From positions 1-64,000 of the forward strand of contig NZ_BDBB01000036.1 of assembly GCF_001612765.1 (NCBI RefSeq): DNA of 64,000 nt, written 5' to 3'. Numbering within the stretch: position 1 is the first letter of the stretch; every line of letters begins with the position of its first letter. A program made the position numbers and the translations under genes. Below the pieces are notes generated by a model. It did no database searches. It was not told the origin of the DNA and saw only the letters and a list, made by a program, of their open reading frames with translations. The stretch comes from Nocardia arthritidis NBRC 100137. GTDB taxonomy: Bacteria > Actinomycetota > Actinomycetes > Mycobacteriales > Mycobacteriaceae. Of this stretch, positions 1 to 9,259 are shown one piece after another.

Positions 1-638
1 GGCATTCCAAACAGCCTGTTCGGTGGATTGGGAGACAGAACCTAGCCTCGAGGTGGGCTGATCCCGCGGACGCTGGAGATCTCCGACGGCGGCATCGATC
101 GACTTGCTCGGTCTCCACTGTTGCCAGACATGGGCAGTCCAACCCGTCGGCGAACCGCCGTGGGTGCTTACGCTGCAAGCCGAGCGGTCCGCGAACGAGG
201 CGCCGAAGCACTCGAAACCTTCCCGGGCCGGACCGTGAGAGCCCTGGCGGTGGCCAGGAGAAAGAGAGTCCGAAGTGAATTTCCTGTCGATTCTGTCGCT
301 GCTGCTCAGCGCAGGAAGCAGCGTACTGTCCCTCGGCAGCAGCGCGCTCTGATCGCGACGACCCGGCCCCGCTGACGCGCTGATCCGCACCGGGGCCGGA
401 TGGCCCGACATCTATCGAAAGAACTGCTCCCGCATGGTGCCCGGCCGGTAAGAGCTTCCGCGCCGTGCGGCACGGTTCCGACCACGGTCGGATCGGTCGT
501 GCGCAGGCGGTTGCGGGTGAACAGGCACCAAGTGGATGATGCGGGCCTCGCCATCTTGACCCGCTCCGAGGCGATGGCGTATCGCTGATCGGGTGTCCGG
601 GCCCAGCGTTTGTAGCGCCCGATCGGTTACATTGGGCC
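1..638. other. mostly gene-free left edge
   Basis: Apart from one possible 25-residue peptide (275-352) I see no gene with convincing codon pattern or homology here. Several overlapping open frames exist on both strands, but all are Arg/Pro-rich, as expected of non-coding high-GC DNA. No repeat or RNA structure was recognised. Confidence 0.4.
275..352 (+). CDS. possible 25-aa hydrophobic peptide
   Basis: A GTG start is preceded by an AGGAGAAAGAGAG purine tract. The frame encodes a 25-residue peptide of almost only Leu, Ser, Ala, Gly, Val and Ile, beginning MNFLSILSLLLSAG and ending LGSSAL. It has no charged residue and could form a single membrane helix. Such tiny hydrophobic peptides are easy to miss in actinomycetes. 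The evidence is only the ribosome binding site and the composition; no homologue is known to me and a chance frame is possible. Confidence 0.3.
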   Translation: MNFLSILSLLLSAGSSVLSLGSSAL

Positions 639-641
639 GTG

Positions 642-1031
642 ATGGGGCCGAACACAACAGCGCACGAGGTGCCCGCCGCGCGCGCGTTCCGCTGGCTGAT
701 GGCCGTGGGCGCGCTTTTGGCCGCCGTCGCCCTGCTGCTATTGTCGCTGCTTCCTCTCGTGCCTTCGGAGGCGGCCGCGATGACAGCACTGCATCTGGCA
801 CTGCTGAGTTTCGCCGTTTCGGCCGTGGCGCTGGGTTGGTCGACGCGCTCCGGACTGCTCGGGCGAGTGGTCGGGCTCAGCGCAGCGATGGTGTTCGTCG
901 CCGGCTCGTTTCCCTGGCTGATACCGAACTGGGGAAACTCGGCAGTCGCGGTGCTGCTGGGCGCATGGGGAGTATCCCTCGCACTTAACGGCTCGACTTA
1001 CACCGGGGACTCCACGAACAGCGGCAGATGA
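642..1031 (+). CDS. small integral membrane protein
   Basis: A 129-residue protein of unknown function with about four hydrophobic segments (residues roughly 15-40, 45-62, 70-90 and 95-115), so probably an inner-membrane protein. A GTG lies one codon upstream of the chosen ATG. The C-terminal end overlaps tail-to-tail with the chimeric remnant at 998-1405 by 34 bases. Hydrophobicity and GC-rich third positions support coding; I recognise no family. Confidence 0.55.
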   Translation: MGPNTTAHEVPAARAFRWLMAVGALLAAVALLLLSLLPLVPSEAAAMTALHLALLSFAVSAVALGWSTRSGLLGRVVGLSAAMVFVAGSFPWLIPNWGNSAVAVLLGAWGVSLALNGSTYTGDSTNSGR

Positions 1032-1405
1032 CCTTCGATGATACCGCCCTGCCTGGACCAGGCAATCCCACTGCGCAATAAGAAGTTACAGCTGGTGTCC
1101 CGATCGAGCACGCCGTAAGCGTCGCCGAAATACTCGTCCCACCTGCGGAGAGCGTCGCCGAGTTTTCGCGCTGTTGCTTTGCTCATCACCACGACTGCGG
1201 CCGCTCCGTCGGAGAGTTGTGCGGCAGATCCTGCGGTGATGGTGTCGGCAGCGTCGAAAGCGGGCGATAGTCGCGCCAGCGATTCGGCGGTAGTGCCTGC
1301 CCGAATACCTTCGTCCTCGGAGAAGGTGATCGGAACCTCGGCGATACCGGAGCCCGTGATGCCGCCGCCGATGACCTCGACTCGCAAGGGTGTGGTGGCG
1401 CTCAT
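998..1405 (-). pseudogene. chimeric remnant: 3-hydroxyacyl-CoA dehydrogenase start joined to thiolase middle
   Basis: The frame starts with an NAD-binding fingerprint typical of the first residues of 3-hydroxyacyl-CoA dehydrogenases (VIGGGITGSGIAEV, residues 11-24). It then turns directly into the mid-part of a thiolase (EDEGIRAGTTAESLARL, then TAGSAAQLSDGAAAVVVMS, about residues 30-78), and ends in about 50 residues I cannot assign. Neither enzyme is complete: the Rossmann fold stops after one strand, and the thiolase lacks its nucleophilic Cys and C-terminal His/Cys motifs. The ATG overlaps the stop of the upstream crotonase gene (ATGA), so it was the next operon gene. A deletion fusing two beta-oxidation genes is the simplest reading; it is unlikely to be an active enzyme. 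Confidence 0.6.
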
Positions 1406-2202
1406 CGACCGCTGAACTGTGGGGTGCGCCGCTCGAGCATGGCCCTGACAGCCTCGTTATGGTCTTCGGTGTGGTGGGCCACCGCTTGCATGGCTGCCGA
1501 GAGTTCCAGAATGCTTTCCAGACTCTGATGCTGGCCTTCGCGCAGCAGCCGCTTGGTCATCCTCAGCACGTGCGGAGGGTTCGCCGACACACGTGTCGCG
1601 AGTTCGTGGGCGGCGCTGAGGAGGTCCTCGGGATCGACGACAGCCGAAACTATGCCCCACTCGAGTGCGGTCTGTGCGTCGATAGCGTCACCGGTGAATG
1701 CCATCTCACAGGCTCGAGCCATTCCGATGGCGCGGGGCAGCAGCCATGCGCCTCCGTCACCAGGGATGATGCCGAGCTTGACAAAACTCTCGGCGAATTT
1801 CGCTGTAGTGGAGGCGATACGCAGGTCGCACATCATCGCGAGGTCGCAACCCGCTCCGATCGCGGCCCCGTTCACGGCGGCGATCGTCGGGATCTCGCAG
1901 TGGTAGAGAGCTTTCGGGATCCGCTGGATCCCGTGCCGGTAGCTCTGGCGCAATTCGGCGGGGGAGCCACCGAACATAGCTTGTTTGTCACGCATGTGCT
2001 TGATGTTGCCGCCGGAGGAGAAAGCCGGGCCGGCGCCGGTGAGGATCGCCGCTCGCACGCTCGGGTCGCGGTTGACCGTGGCGACGGCGTCCTCGAGCGC
2101 TGCGATGGTCTCGGCCTCGGAGACGGGGTTGCGAAGCTCTGGGTTGTTGAGAGTCCAGACAACAGTGTCGCCGACGCGTTCGATAAGCAGGGGGGTGCTC
2201 AA
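1402..2202 (-). CDS. enoyl-CoA hydratase/isomerase family protein
   Basis: A 266-residue crotonase-fold protein acting on acyl-CoA thioesters. Visible motifs are the first oxyanion-hole region (AFSSGGNIKHM), the second (NGAAIGAGCDLAMMCDLRIA) and KLGIIPGDGGAWLLPR. The position equivalent to the first catalytic Glu of crotonase is Asp (GCDLA), and the second Glu position is not Glu, so isomerase or another crotonase reaction is possible. The start is TTG at 2202, overlapping the upstream stop as TTGA; this fits the family N terminus (LLIERVGDTVVWTLNNP) and translational coupling to the acyl-CoA synthetase gene. Third gene of a minus-strand operon. Confidence 0.85.
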   Translation of the reverse strand: MSTPLLIERVGDTVVWTLNNPELRNPVSEAETIAALEDAVATVNRDPSVRAAILTGAGPAFSSGGNIKHMRDKQAMFGGSPAELRQSYRHGIQRIPKALYHCEIPTIAAVNGAAIGAGCDLAMMCDLRIASTTAKFAESFVKLGIIPGDGGAWLLPRAIGMARACEMAFTGDAIDAQTALEWGIVSAVVDPEDLLSAAHELATRVSANPPHVLRMTKRLLREGQHQSLESILELSAAMQAVAHHTEDHNEAVRAMLERRTPQFSGR

Positions 2203-4373
2203 GTAAGTGCTCCGAGGGTGTTTGCGGAAAGGACGATGCGCACGTCGACGGGGACGATGCCGGTGTCGGATGCGATGACGGGGTTGAGGTCGAGCTCGCC
2301 GATCTCCGGGTGCGCTGCGACGGTGTCTCCGATGCGGACGAGCAACCGTGCCAAGGCTGCCCTGTCGACCGCGGGCAGGTTTCGGTAGCCGTCGAGCATG
2401 CGGGAGGCGATGGTCTCCTGGATCATCTCGTGGGCTTCGGCCTCGGTGAACGGTGCGGCACGGAAGGTGACGTCTTGGAGGGCCTCGACCATCACGCCGC
2501 CGCTGCCGAAGGCCACTACCGGGCCGAAGATCGGGTCGTGGGTAGCACCGATGAGCAGTTCGGTGCCTGTGCCCGCCATCGGAGTGACGATGATGCCTTC
2601 GATGATTGCTTCGGGCACGTTTTCGGTGACCGAGCGAATGATCGCCTGTGCGTCTTCCTCTGCACTGGCGGCGGTGACGTTCAGTTTCACGCCACCGACA
2701 TCGGACTTGTGGATCACCTGTGGAGACACGATCTTCAATGCGCATGGCTTGCCGTACCCCGCGACCGTGGCGGCGACCTCGTCGACCGCGCGGGCGAAGG
2801 TCCATTCGCCGATGTCGATGCCGGTCTCCTCGATGAACCTGCGGGCGCGGGGTTCATCGAGGAGACCGATTCCATAGGGCGCGGGGAGGGCGGGGGCAGG
2901 AAGTACCAGGGTCGACCGCTGCGCCGAGGTGGCCAGGCGCTGCCCGCGTCGGTGCAGGGCGGCGACAACGCGGACGGCGTGGTCGATGGAATTGATCACT
3001 GGAACCCCACCGGCCCGCAGCCGGTCATGGTTGGAGACAGTGTCGGCGGCATAGCAGCTCTGGACCAGCAGCGGAACTTCATGGGTAGCGCTCAGTTCGA
3101 GGAGTTTGCCTGCGGTGGCGTCCTCGGCGTCTCTGAGACTCGCGTCGAAACGCAGATGATAGCCGCCATACAGACCCACGATGAGCACCAATCCGACTGC
3201 CGGATCACTCATCAAAGCGTCGACGGCATCGATGAACACGGTGGGGTCGGCGTCGGTGGCTCCGGCCACGTCTACAGGGTTGACGACCGATGCCGACCCG
3301 CCGAGCAGATCCCGCAGGACTTGTCGGGTGCGGTCACCGAGCTGGGCGAGTTCGATACCGCAAGCGGTCAGTGCGTCGGCGGCCAAAGTGGCGTGGCCGC
3401 CGCCGTCGGAGAGAATGGCGACCTTGCGTCCAGAAGCGATCGGAGAGATGGTGGCCAGTGCGCCTGCGACGATGGCCAATTCGTCCGAGCGGTCAACGAG
3501 TTCCACGCCTGCCTGCCGCAGCACCGCGGTGGCGATGGCGTCGGACCCGGCGATCGACGCGGTGTGCGAAAGCGCGGTGCGCCGACCGACCTCGGAGCGT
3601 CCGCCCCGCAACACCACCACCGGCTTGTCCTGGACGGCGCGGGCCGCGGCGATCAGGAACGCGCGTCCGTCCGTGAAGCCTTCCGAGTGGATGGCGACGG
3701 CCCCGGTACCAGGGTGGCGGACGAGCTCGGTGAGGCATTCGTCGTAGCGGACGTCGGCTTGGTTGCCGAGGCCGACGTAGGCGTGGAAACCGGGGCCCTT
3801 GAGCGCGCGGTTGTCATTGACCAGGGATAGCAGCATGTTGCCACTTTGGGTGATTACGCTGATCGGCCCCTCGGGCACGCCTTCCAAGCCCACCAGATTG
3901 GCGCCAGTGGAGACGTTGAGCAATCCCGAAGTGTTCGGTCCGATGACTCGGACACCGGTTTCGGCGATCGCTTTGGCCAGTGCTTCGTCGAGTTCCGCGC
4001 CCGAGTCTCCGGTTTCCTTGAATCCGTTGGCCAGCACTACTGCTCCGGCGATTCCGACTGCCGCGCAACGGCGCAGGGCCTCGGGTACCGCGGCACCGGG
4101 CAGAGCGATCAGCGCGACGTCGATACCGTACGGCAGTTCGTCCACCGAGGGGACGACCTCGAGACCATGGATCCGGGTGGCTTTCGGGTTGACGGGGTAT
4201 ACGGGATGCTCATACCCGGCTTGCTGAAGTGCGCGCACGGCCTGAAAGCCTCGCTTGCTGGGATTGAGGGACGCCCCGACGATCGCGATCGAGTGTGGAT
4301 CGAGAAGGCGTTCGAGCGCTGTGCGCGATGGTGCCGAATGAGTGGCCACCGCGGCGGGGTTGGGCTGTGCCAT
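2199..4373 (-). CDS. acyl-CoA synthetase (ADP-forming type, fused)
   Basis: A 724-residue protein with the fused architecture of ADP-forming acetate/acyl-CoA synthetases: CoA-binding Rossmann domain (about 22-150, with IAIVGASLNPSKRG), succinyl-CoA ligase-like domains (about 150-450, including the SHTASIAGSD His loop) and a C-terminal ATP-grasp domain (about 500-715, ALKIVSPQVIHKSDVGGVKL). The family makes acyl-CoA from an acid, CoA and ATP, or runs in reverse. It lies between two crotonase genes, 10 bases after one and overlapping the other by four, so it probably activates a carboxylic acid for beta-oxidation-like turnover. Substrate cannot be read from the sequence. Confidence 0.85.
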   Translation of the reverse strand: MAQPNPAAVATHSAPSRTALERLLDPHSIAIVGASLNPSKRGFQAVRALQQAGYEHPVYPVNPKATRIHGLEVVPSVDELPYGIDVALIALPGAAVPEALRRCAAVGIAGAVVLANGFKETGDSGAELDEALAKAIAETGVRVIGPNTSGLLNVSTGANLVGLEGVPEGPISVITQSGNMLLSLVNDNRALKGPGFHAYVGLGNQADVRYDECLTELVRHPGTGAVAIHSEGFTDGRAFLIAAARAVQDKPVVVLRGGRSEVGRRTALSHTASIAGSDAIATAVLRQAGVELVDRSDELAIVAGALATISPIASGRKVAILSDGGGHATLAADALTACGIELAQLGDRTRQVLRDLLGGSASVVNPVDVAGATDADPTVFIDAVDALMSDPAVGLVLIVGLYGGYHLRFDASLRDAEDATAGKLLELSATHEVPLLVQSCYAADTVSNHDRLRAGGVPVINSIDHAVRVVAALHRRGQRLATSAQRSTLVLPAPALPAPYGIGLLDEPRARRFIEETGIDIGEWTFARAVDEVAATVAGYGKPCALKIVSPQVIHKSDVGGVKLNVTAASAEEDAQAIIRSVTENVPEAIIEGIIVTPMAGTGTELLIGATHDPIFGPVVAFGSGGVMVEALQDVTFRAAPFTEAEAHEMIQETIASRMLDGYRNLPAVDRAALARLLVRIGDTVAAHPEIGELDLNPVIASDTGIVPVDVRIVLSANTLGALT

Positions 4374-4383
4374 CGTGTGAGCT

Positions 4384-5157
4384 CTACTTTCCGTGGAAGA
4401 TGGGGATCCGGCGCTCGCTGAACGCTGCTACGCCCTCAGCCCAGTCTTGCGTGCCCATCAGCGCGATAAGCTCCTGTGGTTCGGTCTCGAGCGCGACGTC
4501 GAGGGGATCGTTGCGCCGCAGCGCCGCCTTCATCCGAGCCAGCGACAGCGGGGCTTTGCTGGCGAGAGTGTTTGCGAGTGTGTTCGCCGTGTCGATCAAC
4601 GCGTCGCCTGCAACGGCTGAGTGCGCCAAACCCCAGTCGTATGCCTGGCGGCCGGTGAAGCGCTCGCCGAGGACCAACATGTCGGTGGCGCGCCTCAATC
4701 CGACGAGGCGGGGGAGTCGGTTGGTGACGCCGCCGCCGACGAATGTGCCGATCCCGACTTCGGGGAACCCCATGTGGGCGTTCTCGGCGATGACGAGAAA
4801 GTCTGCGCTCACTGCCATTTCGGCTCCGGCGCCGAGGGCGTAGCCGTTGACCGCGGCGACTACCGGAGTGTCCATCGTCTGGATCTGCTCGCACGCCCTC
4901 TGGCCGAGGTCCAGGTAGTGTGCCTGTTCTTCGCGGCTGCGGGTGCCGGACTTGTGGGCTTTCAGATCGGCGCCGACGCAGAATGCGCGGCCGGTCCCGG
5001 TGAGGACGACCGCGCGCACGTTCGGGTCCGCGTCCGCCGCGACCAGTTCCTCGATGAGCGTCTGGTACAGCTCTTCGCTCACCGCGTTGAGGCGGTCGGG
5101 ACGGTTGAGGACAAGGGTCACGGTCGAACCGGATCGGGTCGTCAGGACGGTCGTCAT
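4384..5157 (-). CDS. enoyl-CoA hydratase/isomerase family protein
   Basis: A 257-residue crotonase, full length for the family. It shows the first oxyanion-hole segment (AFCVGADLKAHKSG), the second with a Glu at the catalytic position (GYALGAGAEMAVSADF) and the second Glu in GFPEVGIGTFVGGG. Both acid residues of classical enoyl-CoA hydratase are therefore present, unlike in the paralogue at 1402-2202. It is the first gene of the minus-strand acyl-CoA operon; the region upstream (5158-5459) must hold its promoter and that of the divergent permease. Confidence 0.87.
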   Translation of the reverse strand: MTTVLTTRSGSTVTLVLNRPDRLNAVSEELYQTLIEELVAADADPNVRAVVLTGTGRAFCVGADLKAHKSGTRSREEQAHYLDLGQRACEQIQTMDTPVVAAVNGYALGAGAEMAVSADFLVIAENAHMGFPEVGIGTFVGGGVTNRLPRLVGLRRATDMLVLGERFTGRQAYDWGLAHSAVAGDALIDTANTLANTLASKAPLSLARMKAALRRNDPLDVALETEPQELIALMGTQDWAEGVAAFSERRIPIFHGK

Positions 5158-5459
5158 CGTGTCAACGCGTCTTTCTAATCGAACTGTTTATCAATACGTT
5201 TCGGCTACATGTCACCAGCGATGCGAGTTCGTCCGGAGCGCTGCCGTGCATCCCGGTCGTCACTTGCTCTCGGAACTGCGCGTGCCGGGTGCCTCGATCC
5301 GGACGGCCGTGGAGTTCGACCACAGCCTGGGTCTGCAATGAGAATTGCATAGCGTACTGACTTGTGCAAGTTTGCTTGCAAACACGGAGTGTGAGGTGTT
5401 CCATGGATCGGGCAAACAGTTAGCTGGGGCACATCCCCACGTTCTAGGAAGAAGGCATC
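5158..5459. promoter_or_regulatory. divergent intergenic region
   Basis: This 302-base gap separates the divergent acyl-CoA operon and the permease gene and is comparatively AT-rich around 5170-5210 and 5340-5400. I could not identify a confident promoter hexamer pair or operator. The permease start at 5460 is preceded by AGGAAGAAGG. Confidence 0.4.
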
Positions 5460-6884
5460 GTGCCAACTTCGCTGTCCAACTCGGAAACTCTCGACCACTC
5501 CATCAGCACTCGTCAGATGACCATGATCGGGATCGGCGGTGTCATCGGCGCCGGCCTGTTCGTCGGCAGTGGCAGGGCGATCTCTTCTGTCGGCCCGGGG
5601 ATCGTCCTCGTCTATCTGTTCACCGGACTTCTCATCATTCTGGTGATGCGGATGCTGGCCGAATTGGCCACCGCCAGCCCCGACACCGGTTCGTTCTCCA
5701 CTTACGCTTCCCGCGAACTCGGGTCGTGGGCCGGACTATCCGTCGGCTGGCTCTATGCCTACCACTGGTGTGTGACCGTGGCCTTCGAGGCGATCGCCGG
5801 CGCTGCGATCGCGAGCGAGTTGGTTCCCGCCGTGCCTAGTTGGCTGTACGCACTGCTTTTCATGACCGTGCTGACAGGAGTGAACCTGGCGGCGGTGACC
5901 TCGTTCGCGCGGTTCGAGTTCTGGTTCAGCATGATCAAGGTGACGGCGATCGTGCTGTTCATCGGCATCGGCATCACCGCGATCGTCGGTGTACTGCCGC
6001 ACTTCGACTCCCCGGGCACCTCGAACCTTCTCGGGCACGGCGGGCTGTTCCCGAACGGCATCACCCCGCTGCTGATCGCCAGCCTGACAGTGTTCTTCTC
6101 CTACTTCGGAACCGAACTGGTCACTATCGCCGCAGGTGAAGCGCGCGACCCCGTGCGGGCAGTTCGCCATAGCATGCGCAGTGTCGCGTGGCGGATTCTG
6201 ATCTTCTATGTCGGCTCGATCCTCGTGGTGGTGACGCTGCTGCCGTGGGACACCACCGAGGTGACCAAGAGCCCATACGCTGCCGTGCTGAACCTGCTGG
6301 GCCTGCCAGGCGCGCAGACCGTGATGAACCTGATCGTGCTGACTGCGGTGCTGTCTTGCTTGAACTCGGGTATCTACTCTTCATCCCGGATGCTCTTTTC
6401 ACTCGCGCGACGCGGTGAAGCCCCCCGGACTCTCGGTCGAAGCGGCAAGTCGGGAGTGCCCGTGAAGGCGGTTCTCGCCGCATCGAGCGCCGGTTTCTTC
6501 GCGGTCGTGGCGAACTACTTCCTGCCAACCGGCGCCGTGTTCACGTTCCTGCTCAGTTCCTCCGGCGCGGTTGCCGTCGTGGTCTACCTGTGCATCTGCG
6601 TGACTCAGATCGTCGGCCGCAGCAAGAAGACTCCAGCGGACGGCGCGCTACCAGTCAAGATGTGGTGCTTCCCCTACCTGTCGTACATGGTCGGCATCAT
6701 GCTGCTCGCCATCATCGTCGGAATGGTTTTCACCCCTGACACCCGAACACCGTTGAGTCTGACCATGATCGCCACCATCGCGGCCGTCACCGCTGGGCTG
6801 ATTCACCAGCGGCGCAGAACAGCGACAGCCGCGTTGCCGACCGCCGCCGACGACGTCGAACAGGCTCGGCAGCCTCAGCAGTGA
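5460..6884 (+). CDS. APC-family amino acid permease
   Basis: A 474-residue transporter with about 12 membrane segments. It opens with RQMTMIGIGGVIGAGLFVGS, the first-helix signature of the amino acid transporter group (GabP, AroP, ProY relatives) in the APC superfamily. The family carries an amino acid or related amine into the cell with protons. The start is GTG at 5460 after a strong AGGAAGAAGG site. A hairpin at 6898-6919 follows. It is divergent from the acyl-CoA operon and upstream of an RpiR regulator. Substrate is not determined by the sequence; GABA or aromatic amino acids are typical. Confidence 0.85.
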   Translation: MPTSLSNSETLDHSISTRQMTMIGIGGVIGAGLFVGSGRAISSVGPGIVLVYLFTGLLIILVMRMLAELATASPDTGSFSTYASRELGSWAGLSVGWLYAYHWCVTVAFEAIAGAAIASELVPAVPSWLYALLFMTVLTGVNLAAVTSFARFEFWFSMIKVTAIVLFIGIGITAIVGVLPHFDSPGTSNLLGHGGLFPNGITPLLIASLTVFFSYFGTELVTIAAGEARDPVRAVRHSMRSVAWRILIFYVGSILVVVTLLPWDTTEVTKSPYAAVLNLLGLPGAQTVMNLIVLTAVLSCLNSGIYSSSRMLFSLARRGEAPRTLGRSGKSGVPVKAVLAASSAGFFAVVANYFLPTGAVFTFLLSSSGAVAVVVYLCICVTQIVGRSKKTPADGALPVKMWCFPYLSYMVGIMLLAIIVGMVFTPDTRTPLSLTMIATIAAVTAGLIHQRRRTATAALPTAADDVEQARQPQQ

Positions 6885-7260
6885 GTCGAATGCATGACGA
6901 TCGGTCGGTGCACCGATCGACAGCGCTGCCGTCCCGGTCGACGCGCCGACATTCCACCAGCCACCGTCGCGTGCAGCTTGCATGAGCCCGCTGGTCGGCT
7001 GCCGAACGACCCTCCCGATCGCTGGCGGCACTGCCCCGGCCGACCGCGATGCATTTCGCGCTCGATCGTCGCCGCGCGGCTGCACGGCTGGAGTCTGCTG
7101 TGCGGCACGTCCCAGAGATGGACCGACGCTCCGTTGGCTGCAGGACCGAGTCATGCCGCGTTCGGTGCGGTGCCCGAGTGATGGTCGTTTGCGCAGCACG
7201 CCGGTACGACTCGTCGGATAGATTGGGCAAATTCCTGGTGGTCGATGTGGTGGAGGAGGC
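6885..7260. other. intergenic stretch without a recognised gene
   Basis: Between the permease and RpiR genes. It contains the hairpin at 6898-6919 and, at its right end, the purine-rich GGTGGAGGAGGC site for the next gene. I see nothing else I can support. Confidence 0.4.
6898..6919 (+). terminator. hairpin after the permease gene
   Basis: Perfect eight-base arms CGATCGGT and ACCGATCG with a six-base loop lie 13 bases after the permease stop. There is no U tract, which is common for actinobacterial hairpin terminators. Confidence 0.4.
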
Positions 7261-8163
7261 GTGGTGGGCGCGAATGCGGAGCCGGCGACGGGTCCGGAAA
7301 CGTTCGAGATTCTGGTGACCGATATCCGTGCCCGATGGGATTCGCTGTCGGTCTCGCATAAGAAGCTGGCCGAACGCGTGTTGTCGGACCCGGAGGCGGT
7401 GGCGTTCATGACCGTGTCCGACCTGGCGAGTGCGGTCGGAGTCAACGAGGCGACGGTGGTGCGGTTCGCGAACGGCCTGGGGCTCAAGGGATATCCCGGT
7501 CTGGCTCGGCTGTGCCAGGAGCGGCTGCAGGAGAAAGCACAGTTGCTGCGCCGTTTCGACAATCTCGAGCACATGGTGGCTCAGGGTACGGGCACGCGGG
7601 AGGCCCAGGTGGCGATGGACCAAGCGAACATCGCCCGCTCCTTCGCCAACATCCCGGACGCCACCTGGGACGCGGTGGCCGCCCAGCTCGCGCGCGCGCC
7701 GCGCGTGCACGTGATGGGACTACGCAAGTGCCACGTGCCAGCCTATTTGCTGGGCTATCTGCTGGGTTTGCTGCGTGAGGACGTCGCGACCGTGACCGGG
7801 ACCAGGGGGTCGCTGACCGACGAGCTGCGCCGTGTCCGCTCCGGGGACTGTTTCGTCGCGATATCGATCCATCGCTACAGCCTCGACACCGTCCGCGCGG
7901 CACGGTGGGCCCGCCAGCGCGGCGCCCATGTCGTCGCGATGACCGACACCCCGGTCTCACCGCTGGCCGCGGCGGCGCACGAAACCTTCTATGTCGAGGC
8001 GTCGAGCGCGAGTGTCCTGCGCTCGATGACCGCCTTCACCTCGATCGTCCAGGCGATGTCCGCCGCGGTCGCGCACCTGCTCGGTCACGAGGGGCGGGAG
8101 AATCTGCTGGAAGAGGAGAGGCTACTGGCCGAATTCGACGTGTACACCGCGGATTCGGTCTGA
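7261..8163 (+). CDS. MurR/RpiR-family transcriptional regulator
   Basis: A 300-residue regulator with an N-terminal RpiR helix-turn-helix (about 15-90, with SVSHKKLAERVLSDPEAVAF and VNEATVVRFANGLGLKGYP) and a C-terminal SIS phosphosugar-binding fold (about 135-270). The family senses phosphorylated sugars or related metabolites. The SIS part here contains SIHRYSLDTVRAARWARQRG and VVAMTDTPVSPLA, typical of the domain. The GTG start follows GGAGGAGGC directly. Target genes are unknown; the upstream permease is a candidate. Confidence 0.85.
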   Translation: MVGANAEPATGPETFEILVTDIRARWDSLSVSHKKLAERVLSDPEAVAFMTVSDLASAVGVNEATVVRFANGLGLKGYPGLARLCQERLQEKAQLLRRFDNLEHMVAQGTGTREAQVAMDQANIARSFANIPDATWDAVAAQLARAPRVHVMGLRKCHVPAYLLGYLLGLLREDVATVTGTRGSLTDELRRVRSGDCFVAISIHRYSLDTVRAARWARQRGAHVVAMTDTPVSPLAAAAHETFYVEASSASVLRSMTAFTSIVQAMSAAVAHLLGHEGRENLLEEERLLAEFDVYTADSV

Positions 8164-8323
8164 TCCATCCTCGGCTGCGGCATCGAAGCCGGTCGTTGCC
8201 TTTCGGCCCTGCTCGACTCTCCGTGGCAGAAGCTGTTGTCGCCGTTGGTACCTCTCTCCTCCTCGATGCTCGACACCGAGAGGAGCCGTTGCGAGACAGA
8301 CTTCGGAAGGACACCGGAGCCGT

Positions 8324-9259
8324 TCATAATTCCCTGACGGTCTCCTCCCGGGGGATGACCGCAGCACGGACAGCGTCGATGGCGGCCTGTTGCAGGGGTG
8401 AGAAGTAGTTGTCAGGTCGGTAGAACAGCGAGATGGGTTCGTGAACGGCGGCGTCGGTGATGTCGATGCGGCGGAGCCGATTGGATGCCAGGTCGTTTTC
8501 TACGCAGTACTGGGGGAACAGTGCCGCCCAGCCGTGGTCGATGACGGCTTGTTTGATCGGCTCGGCGTGGCCGAGCCGGATGACGACGTTGAGGCCGGTG
8601 ACGCCCAGATCGCGCAGCTGTGCTTCGAGTGCCTGTTGGTAGGCGACTTGGCGGGGAACCGCGACGATCGGTATTTCTGCCAGCTCGACAACGGTGATCG
8701 ACTCCTGCTGCAGTGGTCCGCCGGGGCCGGTGCACAACACCAGCGGCTCGTCGCGTAGCTTCTCCCGTCGCACTGCGGTTGGGAGATCGTGGTCATGCCA
8801 ACTGAGCACTGCGAAATCCGCTTCGCCGATCTCCACTTGGTGGAGAGCTTGCTCGGGTTGGGTGACGTGCATGGTGATGTCTGCGCCGGTGCGCTGTATT
8901 CGGAGTCGAGTCAGGATGGGCGGCAGCAGGCAGCTTCCGACGGCCATGCTGGATGCGATTACGACGCTGCCGCCGACACCTTGAGCGAGCTCTTGAATGT
9001 CGCGGCGGACTCGGACGCTGCGCGCAAGCATCTCTTTGGCCCATAGGTATGCCCGTTGACCGGCCTCGGTGGGGACGAGCCGGTTCGAGGTCCGGATGAA
9101 CAGTTTCGCGCCGAGCCACTGCTCGAGTGCACGCAGCTGACTGGACACCGCGGGTTGGGCGATCATCAATCGTTCAGCGGCGCGGGTGACTCCGCCTTCC
9201 TCTACGACGAGACAGAAGACTTCGAGCCGCCGCAGCGATAACTGAGCTTCCATGGTCAT
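8324..9259 (-). CDS. LysR-type transcriptional regulator
   Basis: A 311-residue LysR protein with an N-terminal winged helix-turn-helix (LRRLEVFCLVVEEGGVTRAA, then AQPAVSSQLRALEQWLGAKL) and a periplasmic-binding-like effector domain from about residue 95. A 17-bp sequence upstream of its start (9292-9308) is identical to one upstream of the catabolic operon (10589-10605) and contains a T-N11-A LysR box, so it very likely regulates itself and that operon. An ATG two codons downstream is an alternative start. Effector not known; by family, a substrate or intermediate of the pathway. Confidence 0.88.
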   Translation of the reverse strand: MTMEAQLSLRRLEVFCLVVEEGGVTRAAERLMIAQPAVSSQLRALEQWLGAKLFIRTSNRLVPTEAGQRAYLWAKEMLARSVRVRRDIQELAQGVGGSVVIASSMAVGSCLLPPILTRLRIQRTGADITMHVTQPEQALHQVEIGEADFAVLSWHDHDLPTAVRREKLRDEPLVLCTGPGGPLQQESITVVELAEIPIVAVPRQVAYQQALEAQLRDLGVTGLNVVIRLGHAEPIKQAVIDHGWAALFPQYCVENDLASNRLRRIDITDAAVHEPISLFYRPDNYFSPLQQAAIDAVRAAVIPREETVREL

